Shown here: one piece after another, positions 34,697-49,053 of the stretch
Numbering within the stretch: the stretch's first letter is position 1
How the letters are laid out: each line of letters opens with the position of its first letter
NCBI GenBank assembly: GCA_021816625.1
Contig: JAKAXM010000004.1
Location: 1-64,000, forward strand
Direction: 5' to 3'
DNA from: Pseudomonadota bacterium
GTDB taxonomy: Bacteria; Pseudomonadota; Gammaproteobacteria; Acidiferrobacterales; Acidiferrobacteraceae
Length of the DNA stretch: 64,000 nucleotides
Notes under the pieces: model-generated
The model's database searches: none
What the model was told of the DNA's origin: nothing
The model's input: the letters and a program-made list of their open reading frames with translations, nothing else
Made by a program: the position numbers and the translations under genes

Positions 34697-35761
34697 TTGG
34701 GTCTTCTTAACCGCAAAAAACCGCCGCTCGTCGGTTTGGATATCAGCACGTCTTCGGTCAAGGTCCTGGAATTGAGCCGCGTCCAGAACCAATACCGCGT
34801 GGAGCGGTATGCCGTGGAGCCCTTGCCCCAGAACGCGATCGTGGAGCGGGCGATTGCCGATATCGAGCAGGTGAGTGCGACGGTGGAGCGGGCCATGAAG
34901 CGCTCCGGGACCAAGTCGCGGCACGTCGCCGTGTCGGTGCCGGCAAGCCAGGCGATCTGCAAGTCCATCCGGATGCCTGCGGCCTTGACGGAGGCCGAGC
35001 TTCAAAGCCAGATCGAGATGGAAGCCGAGCACTACATCCCCTACCCATTGAACGAAGTGAATCTCGATTTTCAGGTGGTGGGGCCCGCCGAGGACAATGG
35101 CAGCGAGGTCGAGGTCCTGATCGCGGCCTGCCGCAAGGAAGTCGTCGACGACTACCTAGCGGTCATCCAAACCCATGGCTACCAGCCGATCATCGTCGAT
35201 CTCGAGACCTACGCCATGGAAAATGCCTATGCGCTGATCGCCGAGCACATGGCCGGCGGCGGGATGGAGAAGACGGTCGCCATTTGCGATATCGGCGCCA
35301 CGAGCATGACCTTAAACGTCATGCACAACAACCGCTCGGCCTATAGTCGCTCTCATAGCTTCGGGGGCCGCCAGCTGACGGAGGAGATCCAGCGTCGCTA
35401 CGGACTTTCCTACGAAGAAGCGGGGCTCGCCAAAAAGCAGGGCGGATTGCCCGAGAACTACGAATCCGAGGTCTTGCGGCCGTTCCTGGAGGCCCTTTGC
35501 CAGGAAGTTATGCGGGCCCTCCAGTTCTTCTACTCGTCTAGCCCGTTCAACAAGGTCGACCTCATCTTACTGGCCGGCGGCTGCGCGCAGATACCAGGCA
35601 TCGACAAACTCTTGACCACTCGCGTAGGCACGCGCGCCGTGATCGCCAACCCGTTCGCGGGCATGACCTTGGCGTCGCGGGTGAAGCCGCAACTTTTTGC
35701 GAACGAGACCCCCTCGCTCATGGTCAGTTGCGGGCTTGCGCTGCGGAGTTTCGACCCATGA
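34697..35761 (+). CDS. pilM: Type IV pilus assembly protein PilM
   Basis: A 354-residue actin-like ATPase that forms a cytoplasmic ring and binds PilN. The FtsA/actin fold is seen in the phosphate-binding GLDISTSSVKVLEL (about 13-26), ICDIGATSMTLNV (about 198-210) and LLAGGCAQIPG (about 297-307). It starts with an unusual TTG, supported by AGGGAGG 3-9 bases upstream and no better ATG nearby. It overlaps pilN. It is the first gene of the pilus alignment complex. Confidence 0.94.
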   Translation: MGLLNRKKPPLVGLDISTSSVKVLELSRVQNQYRVERYAVEPLPQNAIVERAIADIEQVSATVERAMKRSGTKSRHVAVSVPASQAICKSIRMPAALTEAELQSQIEMEAEHYIPYPLNEVNLDFQVVGPAEDNGSEVEVLIAACRKEVVDDYLAVIQTHGYQPIIVDLETYAMENAYALIAEHMAGGGMEKTVAICDIGATSMTLNVMHNNRSAYSRSHSFGGRQLTEEIQRRYGLSYEEAGLAKKQGGLPENYESEVLRPFLEALCQEVMRALQFFYSSSPFNKVDLILLAGGCAQIPGIDKLLTTRVGTRAVIANPFAGMTLASRVKPQLFANETPSLMVSCGLALRSFDP

Positions 35762-36333
35762 TGCGCCTTAACCTTTTGCCGTGGCGCGAGCAGCGCCGCA
35801 AGGAACTCGATCAGCAGCTCCTGCGTCAGGGGGGCATCGCCTGGGTGGGCGTTCTGGTCCTGCTCTTTTACATCCATATGCAACTCGGGAGCTTTGTTTC
35901 CGATCAGCAGGCCCGCAATGCCTATCTCCAGCAGCAGATTAGTCTCATGGCCTCCAAGATTCATGAGATCGCCGTCATCAAGAAGGCACGCGCGGCCCTG
36001 CTGGCGCGCATGCACGTCATCCAGCAGCTGCAGCTCGACCGGATGTTGATCGTGCACAGCTTCAATAGCCTTGCCCGCGACGTCCCGCCCGGCGTCTATC
36101 TGACATCGCTCAGCCAGGAGGCGGAGGCCTTTACGATCTCAGGGGTGGCGCAGTCCAATGAACGGGTCTCGGAGTTCATGCGCAATCTGGCGGCGTCCCC
36201 GTGGTTCACGAACCCCGTTCTGGACGTCATAACGGTAAAGAAGGTCGGGGCGGGGCGCTTGAGCTATTTTACCTTGACGGCGCAGGGCAAGGGTATGGCG
36301 CCCCTCACGACGCCGCCTCGGGGAAGGAGATGA
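35758..36333 (+). CDS. pilN: Type IV pilus assembly protein PilN
   Basis: A 191-residue inner-membrane protein. The N-terminal MMRLNLLPWRE is the conserved PilM-binding peptide. One transmembrane helix (about 26-44) precedes a coiled-coil and a ferredoxin-like periplasmic domain that pairs with PilO. The start overlaps the pilM stop by four bases (ATGA), and pilO overlaps in the same way at the other end. Confidence 0.93.
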   Translation: MMRLNLLPWREQRRKELDQQLLRQGGIAWVGVLVLLFYIHMQLGSFVSDQQARNAYLQQQISLMASKIHEIAVIKKARAALLARMHVIQQLQLDRMLIVHSFNSLARDVPPGVYLTSLSQEAEAFTISGVAQSNERVSEFMRNLAASPWFTNPVLDVITVKKVGAGRLSYFTLTAQGKGMAPLTTPPRGRR

Positions 36334-36938
36334 CCGTGGACTTCCGACAGACGATCGAAGATCTGAAGGCCATCGATCTCAATAACCTGGCCGCTTCCCC
36401 CTATTCCGTCAAGGTCGTCGGGGTAGGGGCCTCCTGCGTGCTGTTGCTGGTGCTCGGCTATTTCTTTTTCATCCGTGGCCAGATCCAGACCTACGAGGCG
36501 CTACGGGCCCAGGAGGCGGCGCTCAAACAGCAGTTCGTGCAACAAAAGATGGAGGCGGCGCAACTGCCCGCCTACCAGCAGCAGATGAAAAAAATGAAGG
36601 TTTTGTTCGGGGGGCTTCTCCAGGAACTGCCCAATACGACCCATATGCCCGAGTTCGTGACCGAGGTGACGCAGGCCGGCAAGAGCAGTGGTTTGGAGTT
36701 CGAACTCTTTAAGCCTGAGAAAGAGGTGCCCAAGGACTTTTATGCAGAGCTGCCGATCGCGCTCACCGTCGGCGGGACCTATGCGCAACTCGGCCACTTC
36801 GTGGGAGACATTGCCGCGTTGCCGCGCATCGTTACGCTCGGCAACGTCAAGGTCGTCGAGAAAAAGGCGAACTATCTGTCGATGTCGGTCACGGCTAAAA
36901 CCTACCGCTACTTAAAACATCGGTACGTAAAGAAATGA
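36330..36938 (+). CDS. pilO: Type IV pilus assembly protein PilO
   Basis: A 202-residue inner-membrane partner of PilN. A cytoplasmic tail with the family motif DLNNLAASPYSVK (about 17-29) leads into one transmembrane helix (about 30-50). A periplasmic coiled-coil (about 53-88) and a ferredoxin-like domain follow (LPIALTVGGTYAQLGHFVGD). The ATG sits in an ATGA overlap with pilN, with GGAAGGAG upstream. The gene's end overlaps pilP by four bases. Confidence 0.93.
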   Translation: MTVDFRQTIEDLKAIDLNNLAASPYSVKVVGVGASCVLLLVLGYFFFIRGQIQTYEALRAQEAALKQQFVQQKMEAAQLPAYQQQMKKMKVLFGGLLQELPNTTHMPEFVTEVTQAGKSSGLEFELFKPEKEVPKDFYAELPIALTVGGTYAQLGHFVGDIAALPRIVTLGNVKVVEKKANYLSMSVTAKTYRYLKHRYVKK

Positions 36939-37432
36939 TGACGCGAACCTATCTCTTGGCGGCGGTATGCGCGCTCCTCGCGGGGTGTTCGGGAGACTCC
37001 GGCATGACGCGTCTGCAACAGTTCGTGGCGACGGCCGATGCCGGTTACCGGCCACCCGTAAAGCCCGTACCGAAGATCCCGGCGCCGCAGATCGTGACCT
37101 TCAATATGCATCATTTCATGGATCCGTTTGAGCCCTTTGCGATGCGCATGCCAGGGCGTGGCCCCAACCCGGATAGCCATCTTCCCAAAGGACCCCTCCA
37201 ACACTATCCGTTGGACGCCTTGCGCATGGTGGGGACGCTTTCTATCGGCCATCAGCTGTGGGCCCTGGTCACGACGCCCGATCGGTCGATACGGCGGGTC
37301 ACCGTGGGCACCTACATGGGCGAGCATTATGGGAAGATTGTGCGCATCACGCCGCACAAGATTCATCTTGTGGAAACCGTTGCAGGTCCCACTGGCTGGG
37401 TAAAGCAGCCCGTGACCTTAGACATCAAGTAA
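36935..37432 (+). CDS. pilP: Type IV pilus assembly lipoprotein PilP
   Basis: A 165-residue lipoprotein with lipobox LLAGC (Cys18) that links the PilN/PilO dimer to the PilQ secretin. The disordered proline-rich linker (about 38-55) contacts PilNO. The C-terminal beta domain (LRMVGTLSIG, WALVTTPDRSIRRVTVGTYMG) docks on PilQ. It sits in the standard pilMNOPQ order. Confidence 0.92.
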   Translation: MMTRTYLLAAVCALLAGCSGDSGMTRLQQFVATADAGYRPPVKPVPKIPAPQIVTFNMHHFMDPFEPFAMRMPGRGPNPDSHLPKGPLQHYPLDALRMVGTLSIGHQLWALVTTPDRSIRRVTVGTYMGEHYGKIVRITPHKIHLVETVAGPTGWVKQPVTLDIK

Positions 37433-37447
37433 TAGGGAGCCCTTGCC

Positions 37448-39997
37448 ATGATTAGAATAAAGCTCGCCGCCGTGGCCTTCGCGCTGATCGCGTCTGCCAC
37501 CGCCGGGGCCGCCACGCTCACGGGGCTTTCCTGGAGTACGCGGGCGGGAAGTCCGGTCCTTAAATTGGCCGTCAAGGGGGCGCGGCATGCGCGCGCCGAA
37601 TCCCGGCATCATGGCCGGCTTCTGCGTATCCACCTCCCGCACACGAAGCTCGGTGCCGCCGTCAAGGATCTCCGCGGTTCTGGTGACGTGAAGGGCGTCT
37701 ACCCCTACCTTGCCGATCATGGCAAGGGCGTGGATGTAGACGTGTTGCTCACCAAAAAAGGCCATATGCGGCTCCTTGGCGCCGCCTACGGTTACGAGGC
37801 CGTCTTCACCGGGATACAGGGCAGCGCGCAGGCGCCGGCCGTTGCGGCCGTCAAGGCGGTAAAGGCCCCAGCCCCTGTGTCCACCGGTCCGGCCGCGGGC
37901 CCGAACGTCTTGACGAAGCTTAGCTATTTCGCGTTCCCCGGTAACCGCATCGAACTCCATCTCGTGACCGCGCAACGCCCTGTTGCGCCCTCGGCCTTCG
38001 TACTTACGAAACCTGCGATGGTGGTCCTCGATCTGCCGAAGACGGTCATCCGGGCACCCCAGGACGAATTGCGGGTCGGCGCCGGTGACGTGCAGACCGT
38101 AAACGCCGTGGAGGCCAACGGCACGACACGGGTCGTGATCCGGCTCGTAAACCCGGCTACCTACCGCGCCTACGTCCGGCCGCATGCCATCGACGTCGTC
38201 ATTGCAAGTGCCAACACCACCATCGCCTCGGCCCAGATGGCGACGCCGAAGGTCACGGTCTTGCCGCCTGGTCCCGGCCATCGTCCCCGTTACCGGTTGC
38301 GGCGGATCAGCTTTCATCGCGGGCGCAATGGCGCCGGCAAGGTCCAGGTCCACCTCTCGAGTTCGAATGTCGCGGTAAGCGTGCATAACCACGGTCACCA
38401 CATCATCCTCACCTTTCACGATACCGCGGTACCGCGGGCCGAACAGCGCAAGCTCGTGGTCACGGATTTCGCGACCCCGATCGATACCATCCAGACCTTC
38501 CAGGATGGGCGTAATACGCGCATGGTCCTGCACACCTATGGCCATTACACGCAGATGGGCTTCCAGGCCCAGCGCACCTTCCTGTTGCGGGTCACGCCGG
38601 TATCGCATCGCGCCTACCGCATACTTGAACGTAAAAAGAATAAATATGCGAGCCGCAAGATATCGCTCAACTTCCAGCATATCGGCGTGCGCGCCGCTTT
38701 GCAGGTGCTGGCGAATTTCAGCGGCCTCAATTTCGTCACGAGCAACGCCGTCCATGGCAGCTTGACCCTGGAACTCCACGATGTGCCATGGAAGCAGGCC
38801 CTGCACCTGATCTTGCGCACCAAGGATCTGGGCATGGAGCGCAAGGGCAATATCATCTTGGTGGCGCCGGCGGCCCAGATGGCCAAACAGTTGCAGGCCC
38901 GCCTGAAGGCCCGCGCCCAGGCGCGCACCCTGGAGCCCTTGGAAACCGTGCTGATCCGCATGAACTACGCAAAGGCGTCGGACATCGCGGCGCTCTTGAA
39001 GTCCACGCGTACGGTGGGCAGTTCCGGGAATAGCACCATGCCGTTCAGTTCGGTCAGCTATAGCAAGCAGACGACGGAAACGACCTCGTTGTTGTCCAAG
39101 CGTGGCCAGGTGACCGTGGACAAGCGCACCAACTCCTTGATTATTCAGGACACGCCGCAGCGCGTGCGCGCCATCCGCCGCCTGATCGCCAAGCTCGACC
39201 GGCCGGTCCGGCAGGTCCTGATTGAGGCCCGCCTCGTCGAGGCGAATAACGGCTTCAATAAGAGCCTCGGGGCTCAGCTCGGGCTCAACTATGCCTACAG
39301 CACGCCCTCGACGTCGTTCACGACCTGTCCGGCTGCCCAGTGTGCGGGTTCGGGCACGGCCGGGATGCCGGCGACCACAGCCGGCACCTTGTCGAACACG
39401 AGCCTTGGCGCGTTCAACGTGAACCTGCCCTCGGTGGGTGTCGGCAGCTCGCTTCCCGCGACCTTCGCCTTGACGGTCGCAAAGCTTGCCAACAACAACC
39501 TATTGAACTTGGAGCTTTCGGCCCTGCAGGCCGAGAACAAGGGCAAGGTAATCTCGAGCCCGCGCCTCATTACGGCCAACGATCGCAAGGCCGACATCAA
39601 GCAAGGCGAAGAGCAGTTCTTCAATCTGGGCTTTGGTCAGAGCATGCTCCAGCAGGCGGTGCTCGGGCTGTCCGTTACCCCCCAGATCACCCCTGACAAT
39701 CGCATCATCATGGACGTCAAGGTCACGGACAATAGCTTTGCCAATGCCGTCCAAGGCACGCTCGATGAAAAGAGCCTGAAGACGCAGGTGCTGGTCAATA
39801 ACGGCCAGACCGTCGTGATCGGCGGTATCTACCAAAACAGCCGTTTGCGTACGGTGACTAAGGTCCCGTTCCTGGGAGACATCCCGATCCTCGGTTACCT
39901 GTTCCGCAATACCTCCGTGAACAACACCCGTTCGGAGCTGCTCATCTTCCTTACGCCGCGCATCCTCGCACCGTCGCTGTCGCTGCAATCGGGTTGA
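37448..39997 (+). CDS. pilQ: Type IV pilus secretin PilQ
   Basis: An 849-residue outer-membrane secretin through which pili emerge. Residues 1-22 are a signal peptide. AMIN domains (about 25-125 and 155-250) bind peptidoglycan. A third beta-rich region (about 280-390) is unusually His-rich (HNHGHHIIL). The N0/STN (about 400-470) and N1 domains (LIRMNYAKASDIAALL) lead into the secretin core with VISSPRLITANDRKA, VVIGGIYQ and VPFLGDIPILGYLFRN. The length is above the typical 700-odd residues because of the extended N-terminal half. Confidence 0.95.
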   Translation: MIRIKLAAVAFALIASATAGAATLTGLSWSTRAGSPVLKLAVKGARHARAESRHHGRLLRIHLPHTKLGAAVKDLRGSGDVKGVYPYLADHGKGVDVDVLLTKKGHMRLLGAAYGYEAVFTGIQGSAQAPAVAAVKAVKAPAPVSTGPAAGPNVLTKLSYFAFPGNRIELHLVTAQRPVAPSAFVLTKPAMVVLDLPKTVIRAPQDELRVGAGDVQTVNAVEANGTTRVVIRLVNPATYRAYVRPHAIDVVIASANTTIASAQMATPKVTVLPPGPGHRPRYRLRRISFHRGRNGAGKVQVHLSSSNVAVSVHNHGHHIILTFHDTAVPRAEQRKLVVTDFATPIDTIQTFQDGRNTRMVLHTYGHYTQMGFQAQRTFLLRVTPVSHRAYRILERKKNKYASRKISLNFQHIGVRAALQVLANFSGLNFVTSNAVHGSLTLELHDVPWKQALHLILRTKDLGMERKGNIILVAPAAQMAKQLQARLKARAQARTLEPLETVLIRMNYAKASDIAALLKSTRTVGSSGNSTMPFSSVSYSKQTTETTSLLSKRGQVTVDKRTNSLIIQDTPQRVRAIRRLIAKLDRPVRQVLIEARLVEANNGFNKSLGAQLGLNYAYSTPSTSFTTCPAAQCAGSGTAGMPATTAGTLSNTSLGAFNVNLPSVGVGSSLPATFALTVAKLANNNLLNLELSALQAENKGKVISSPRLITANDRKADIKQGEEQFFNLGFGQSMLQQAVLGLSVTPQITPDNRIIMDVKVTDNSFANAVQGTLDEKSLKTQVLVNNGQTVVIGGIYQNSRLRTVTKVPFLGDIPILGYLFRNTSVNNTRSELLIFLTPRILAPSLSLQSG

Positions 39998-40002
39998 TTT
40001 CT

Positions 40003-40037
40003 CGCCCTCATGCTGGCATAACGCCCGCATGAGGGCG
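40003..40037 (+). promoter_or_regulatory. Perfect 11-bp stem-loop overlapping the aroK start codon
   Basis: CGCCCTCATGC (40003-40013) and GCATGAGGGCG (40027-40037) are exact inverse complements with a 13-base loop. The aroK ATG (40029-40031) lies within the 3' arm, and no ribosome site is visible before it. It may terminate pilQ transcripts (there is no T-tract) or limit aroK translation. Confidence 0.6.
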
Positions 40038-40571
40038 GAGGATGGGCGGATTTTCCTGGTAGGTCCGATGGGTGCGGGCAAGTCGACCATCGGCCGCTGT
40101 CTCGCGGACCGTCTCGGCCGCGAGTTCTGCGACACCGACCACGAGATCGAACGTCGCACAGGGGCTAGCGTCTCGCTCATTTTTGCCGTGGAGGGCGAGG
40201 CCGGCTTCCGGCGGTGGGAGAGTCTCGTACTTCAGGATCTCGCGGAGCGCAGTCGCGTCGTGGTGGCCACCGGCGGGGGCGCCATACTCGCTCCCGCCAA
40301 CCGCGCCCTGCTCAAGGCGCATGGCAAGACCGTCTATCTGCACGCAGACGGCGCCACCTTGTGGGAGCGCGTACGCCGGGATCGCCACCGCCCCTTGCTG
40401 CAAACAGTCGATCCGCAGGCCCGCGTCGAGGCCCTGCTCCGCGAGCGTGAGCCACTTTATCGCGAGGTGGCCGATCTGATCATTGACACCGACCGTCGCT
40501 CGCCGGCCATGGCCGCGCGGCTTATTGTCTGTGGATTGAAGAGGGTGAGCCGTGTCGACCATGATGCTTGA
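40029..40571 (+). CDS. aroK: Shikimate kinase
   Basis: A 180-residue kinase phosphorylating shikimate in aromatic amino acid synthesis. Walker A is GPMGAGKST (about 13-21). The shikimate-binding DTDHEIE (about 36-42), RRWE and GGGAI (about 81-85) are present, as is the lid RRDRHRPLL. The start is set by the family's N-terminal pattern (RIFLVGPMG). The ATG has no clear ribosome site and lies in a stem, so translation may be coupled or restrained. It overlaps aroB by 20 bases. Confidence 0.94.
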   Translation: MRAEDGRIFLVGPMGAGKSTIGRCLADRLGREFCDTDHEIERRTGASVSLIFAVEGEAGFRRWESLVLQDLAERSRVVVATGGGAILAPANRALLKAHGKTVYLHADGATLWERVRRDRHRPLLQTVDPQARVEALLREREPLYREVADLIIDTDRRSPAMAARLIVCGLKRVSRVDHDA

Positions 40572-41619
40572 TCTCCCGCAGGGGGGTTATCCGATCCACA
40601 TCGGCGCCGGCCTCTTACGCGATCCGGCGCTGCTCGCGGGGACGGTGGCCGCCGGGAACGCTGCCATCGTCACCAATGAGCGGGTCGCCCCGCTCTACCT
40701 CGACCGCCTGACCGCGGCGCTTGCGCACGCGCGGGTCACGGTCATTGTCTTGCCAGACGGCGAGACCCAAAAGACCCTCGCCACCATTGATCGGATCGTG
40801 GGGGATCTGCTACGGGCCCGTTGCGACCGGGCCACCACGCTCTTTGCGCTGGGGGGTGGGGTGGTGGGCGACATCACGGGTTTTGCGGCCGCCGTCTATC
40901 AGCGGGGCGTGCCCTTCGTCCAAATACCCACCACCCTGCTTGCCCAAGTGGATTCCTCGGTGGGGGGGAAGACGGGCGTCAATCACGTCCTGGGCAAGAA
41001 TATGATCGGATGTTTTTATCAACCGCGGGCGGTCGTCATCGACACCATGACCCTTGCGACCCTGCCGGACCGTGAACTCTCCGCAGGCCTAGCCGAGGTC
41101 ATCAAGTATGGGGCGATCGGCGATGCCGCGTTTTTCGAGTGGCTCGAGGCGCACATGGATGAACTGCGCGCGCGCGACGAGGCGGCCCTCGATTATGCCA
41201 TCACGACATCCTGTCAAAACAAGGCGCGTATCGTGGGCGCCGATGAGAGAGAGGCCGGAGTGCGCGCGCTACTCAACTTTGGCCACACCTTCGGACACGC
41301 CATAGAGACCGCCGTGGGCTACGGTCACTGGCTGCACGGCGAGGCGGTCGGCGTCGGTATGCTCCAGGCCGCGCGCCTGTCCGTACGTCTCGGTTGGCTT
41401 AGCGAGGCAGACGCCGAGCGGCTCACGGCCCTTGTCGCGCGCGCGGGCTTGCCGGTCGCGCCCCCTTCCATCACCCGCGCACGTTACCTGGAGCTCATGG
41501 CCGTGGACAAAAAGGCCGCCGCGGGCCGCGTGCGCTTCGTATTGCTGAAGGCGCTCGGCACGGCCTTTATCACGGACGCTGTTCCCGCCGAGGCCTTGCA
41601 CGCGGTCTTGGAGACCTAG
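40552..41619 (+). CDS. aroB: 3-Dehydroquinate synthase
   Basis: A 355-residue NAD- and metal-dependent cyclase, second step of the shikimate pathway. NAD-binding GGGVVGDITGFAA (about 101-113) and the active-site lysines in KTGVNH and EVIKYG are present. Metal ligands include the Glu of the AEVIKYG segment and the His in NFGHTFGHAIE and GHWLHGE. Translation starts at GTG with GAGGG upstream. ATGs four and five codons later are alternatives. The last codons and the stop lie in a 14-bp tandem duplication. Confidence 0.95.
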   Translation: MSTMMLDLPQGGYPIHIGAGLLRDPALLAGTVAAGNAAIVTNERVAPLYLDRLTAALAHARVTVIVLPDGETQKTLATIDRIVGDLLRARCDRATTLFALGGGVVGDITGFAAAVYQRGVPFVQIPTTLLAQVDSSVGGKTGVNHVLGKNMIGCFYQPRAVVIDTMTLATLPDRELSAGLAEVIKYGAIGDAAFFEWLEAHMDELRARDEAALDYAITTSCQNKARIVGADEREAGVRALLNFGHTFGHAIETAVGYGHWLHGEAVGVGMLQAARLSVRLGWLSEADAERLTALVARAGLPVAPPSITRARYLELMAVDKKAAAGRVRFVLLKALGTAFITDAVPAEALHAVLET

Positions 41620-41638
41620 GCGGCGAGACCTAGGCGGC
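41611..41638 (+). repeat. 14-bp tandem duplication across the aroB stop codon
   Basis: GAGACCTAGGCGGC occurs twice in direct contact (41611-41624 and 41625-41638). The first copy contains the aroB TAG stop; the second copy is non-coding. Confidence 0.9.
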
Positions 41639-41741
41639 CGGCCACAGCCGGGCGCCAGGACCGGTTGCCCGTACGGCCACCTCGTCTGGGCTGGCTGTTT
41701 GCCTCCACCTCACCGGCGTCCGCCCCTTCGTTGAATACCTC

Positions 41742-48726
<6,985 letters not shown>

Positions 48727-49053
48727 GGGGGCCACAAGCCCGCCTTCTGAGGCGTCGCTATTTCGGTTTTTGCTGATGTACGTAACTGGTTATTAACACT
48801 TCCCGCGTCTGTCAAGCCCCCGCGAACAGCGCGCCGGCGGTCCCCGCCTACAGTCTGTAATGTCATTATAACTACATGATATACAACGCATTTATTAGGT
48901 CGCTTATTTTTTCATCAGTTTAAGGCGGAGCGAGCAATAAGGCCAAAGGCGGAGGTCCTCCCCGCGGTTTTCAACACAGTTATCCACAGAGTTTGTGGGT
49001 AACGCAGAATTGCGTTTTCCACCAGCCGCTTAGCGTAAGATCCGCAAGAGACT
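48727..49053. other. AT-rich spacer with DnaA-box-like sites before priA
   Basis: A perfect DnaA box TTATCCACA (48980-48988) lies 5 bases from an inverted near-match TTACCCACA (48994-49002, reverse strand), and TTATTAACA (48790-48798) differs at one position. Between them is the most AT-rich stretch of the window (about 48860-48925). No gene is seen. It could be a DnaA-controlled promoter for priA or an origin-like element. No dnaA, gidA or parAB gene is nearby. Confidence 0.5.
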
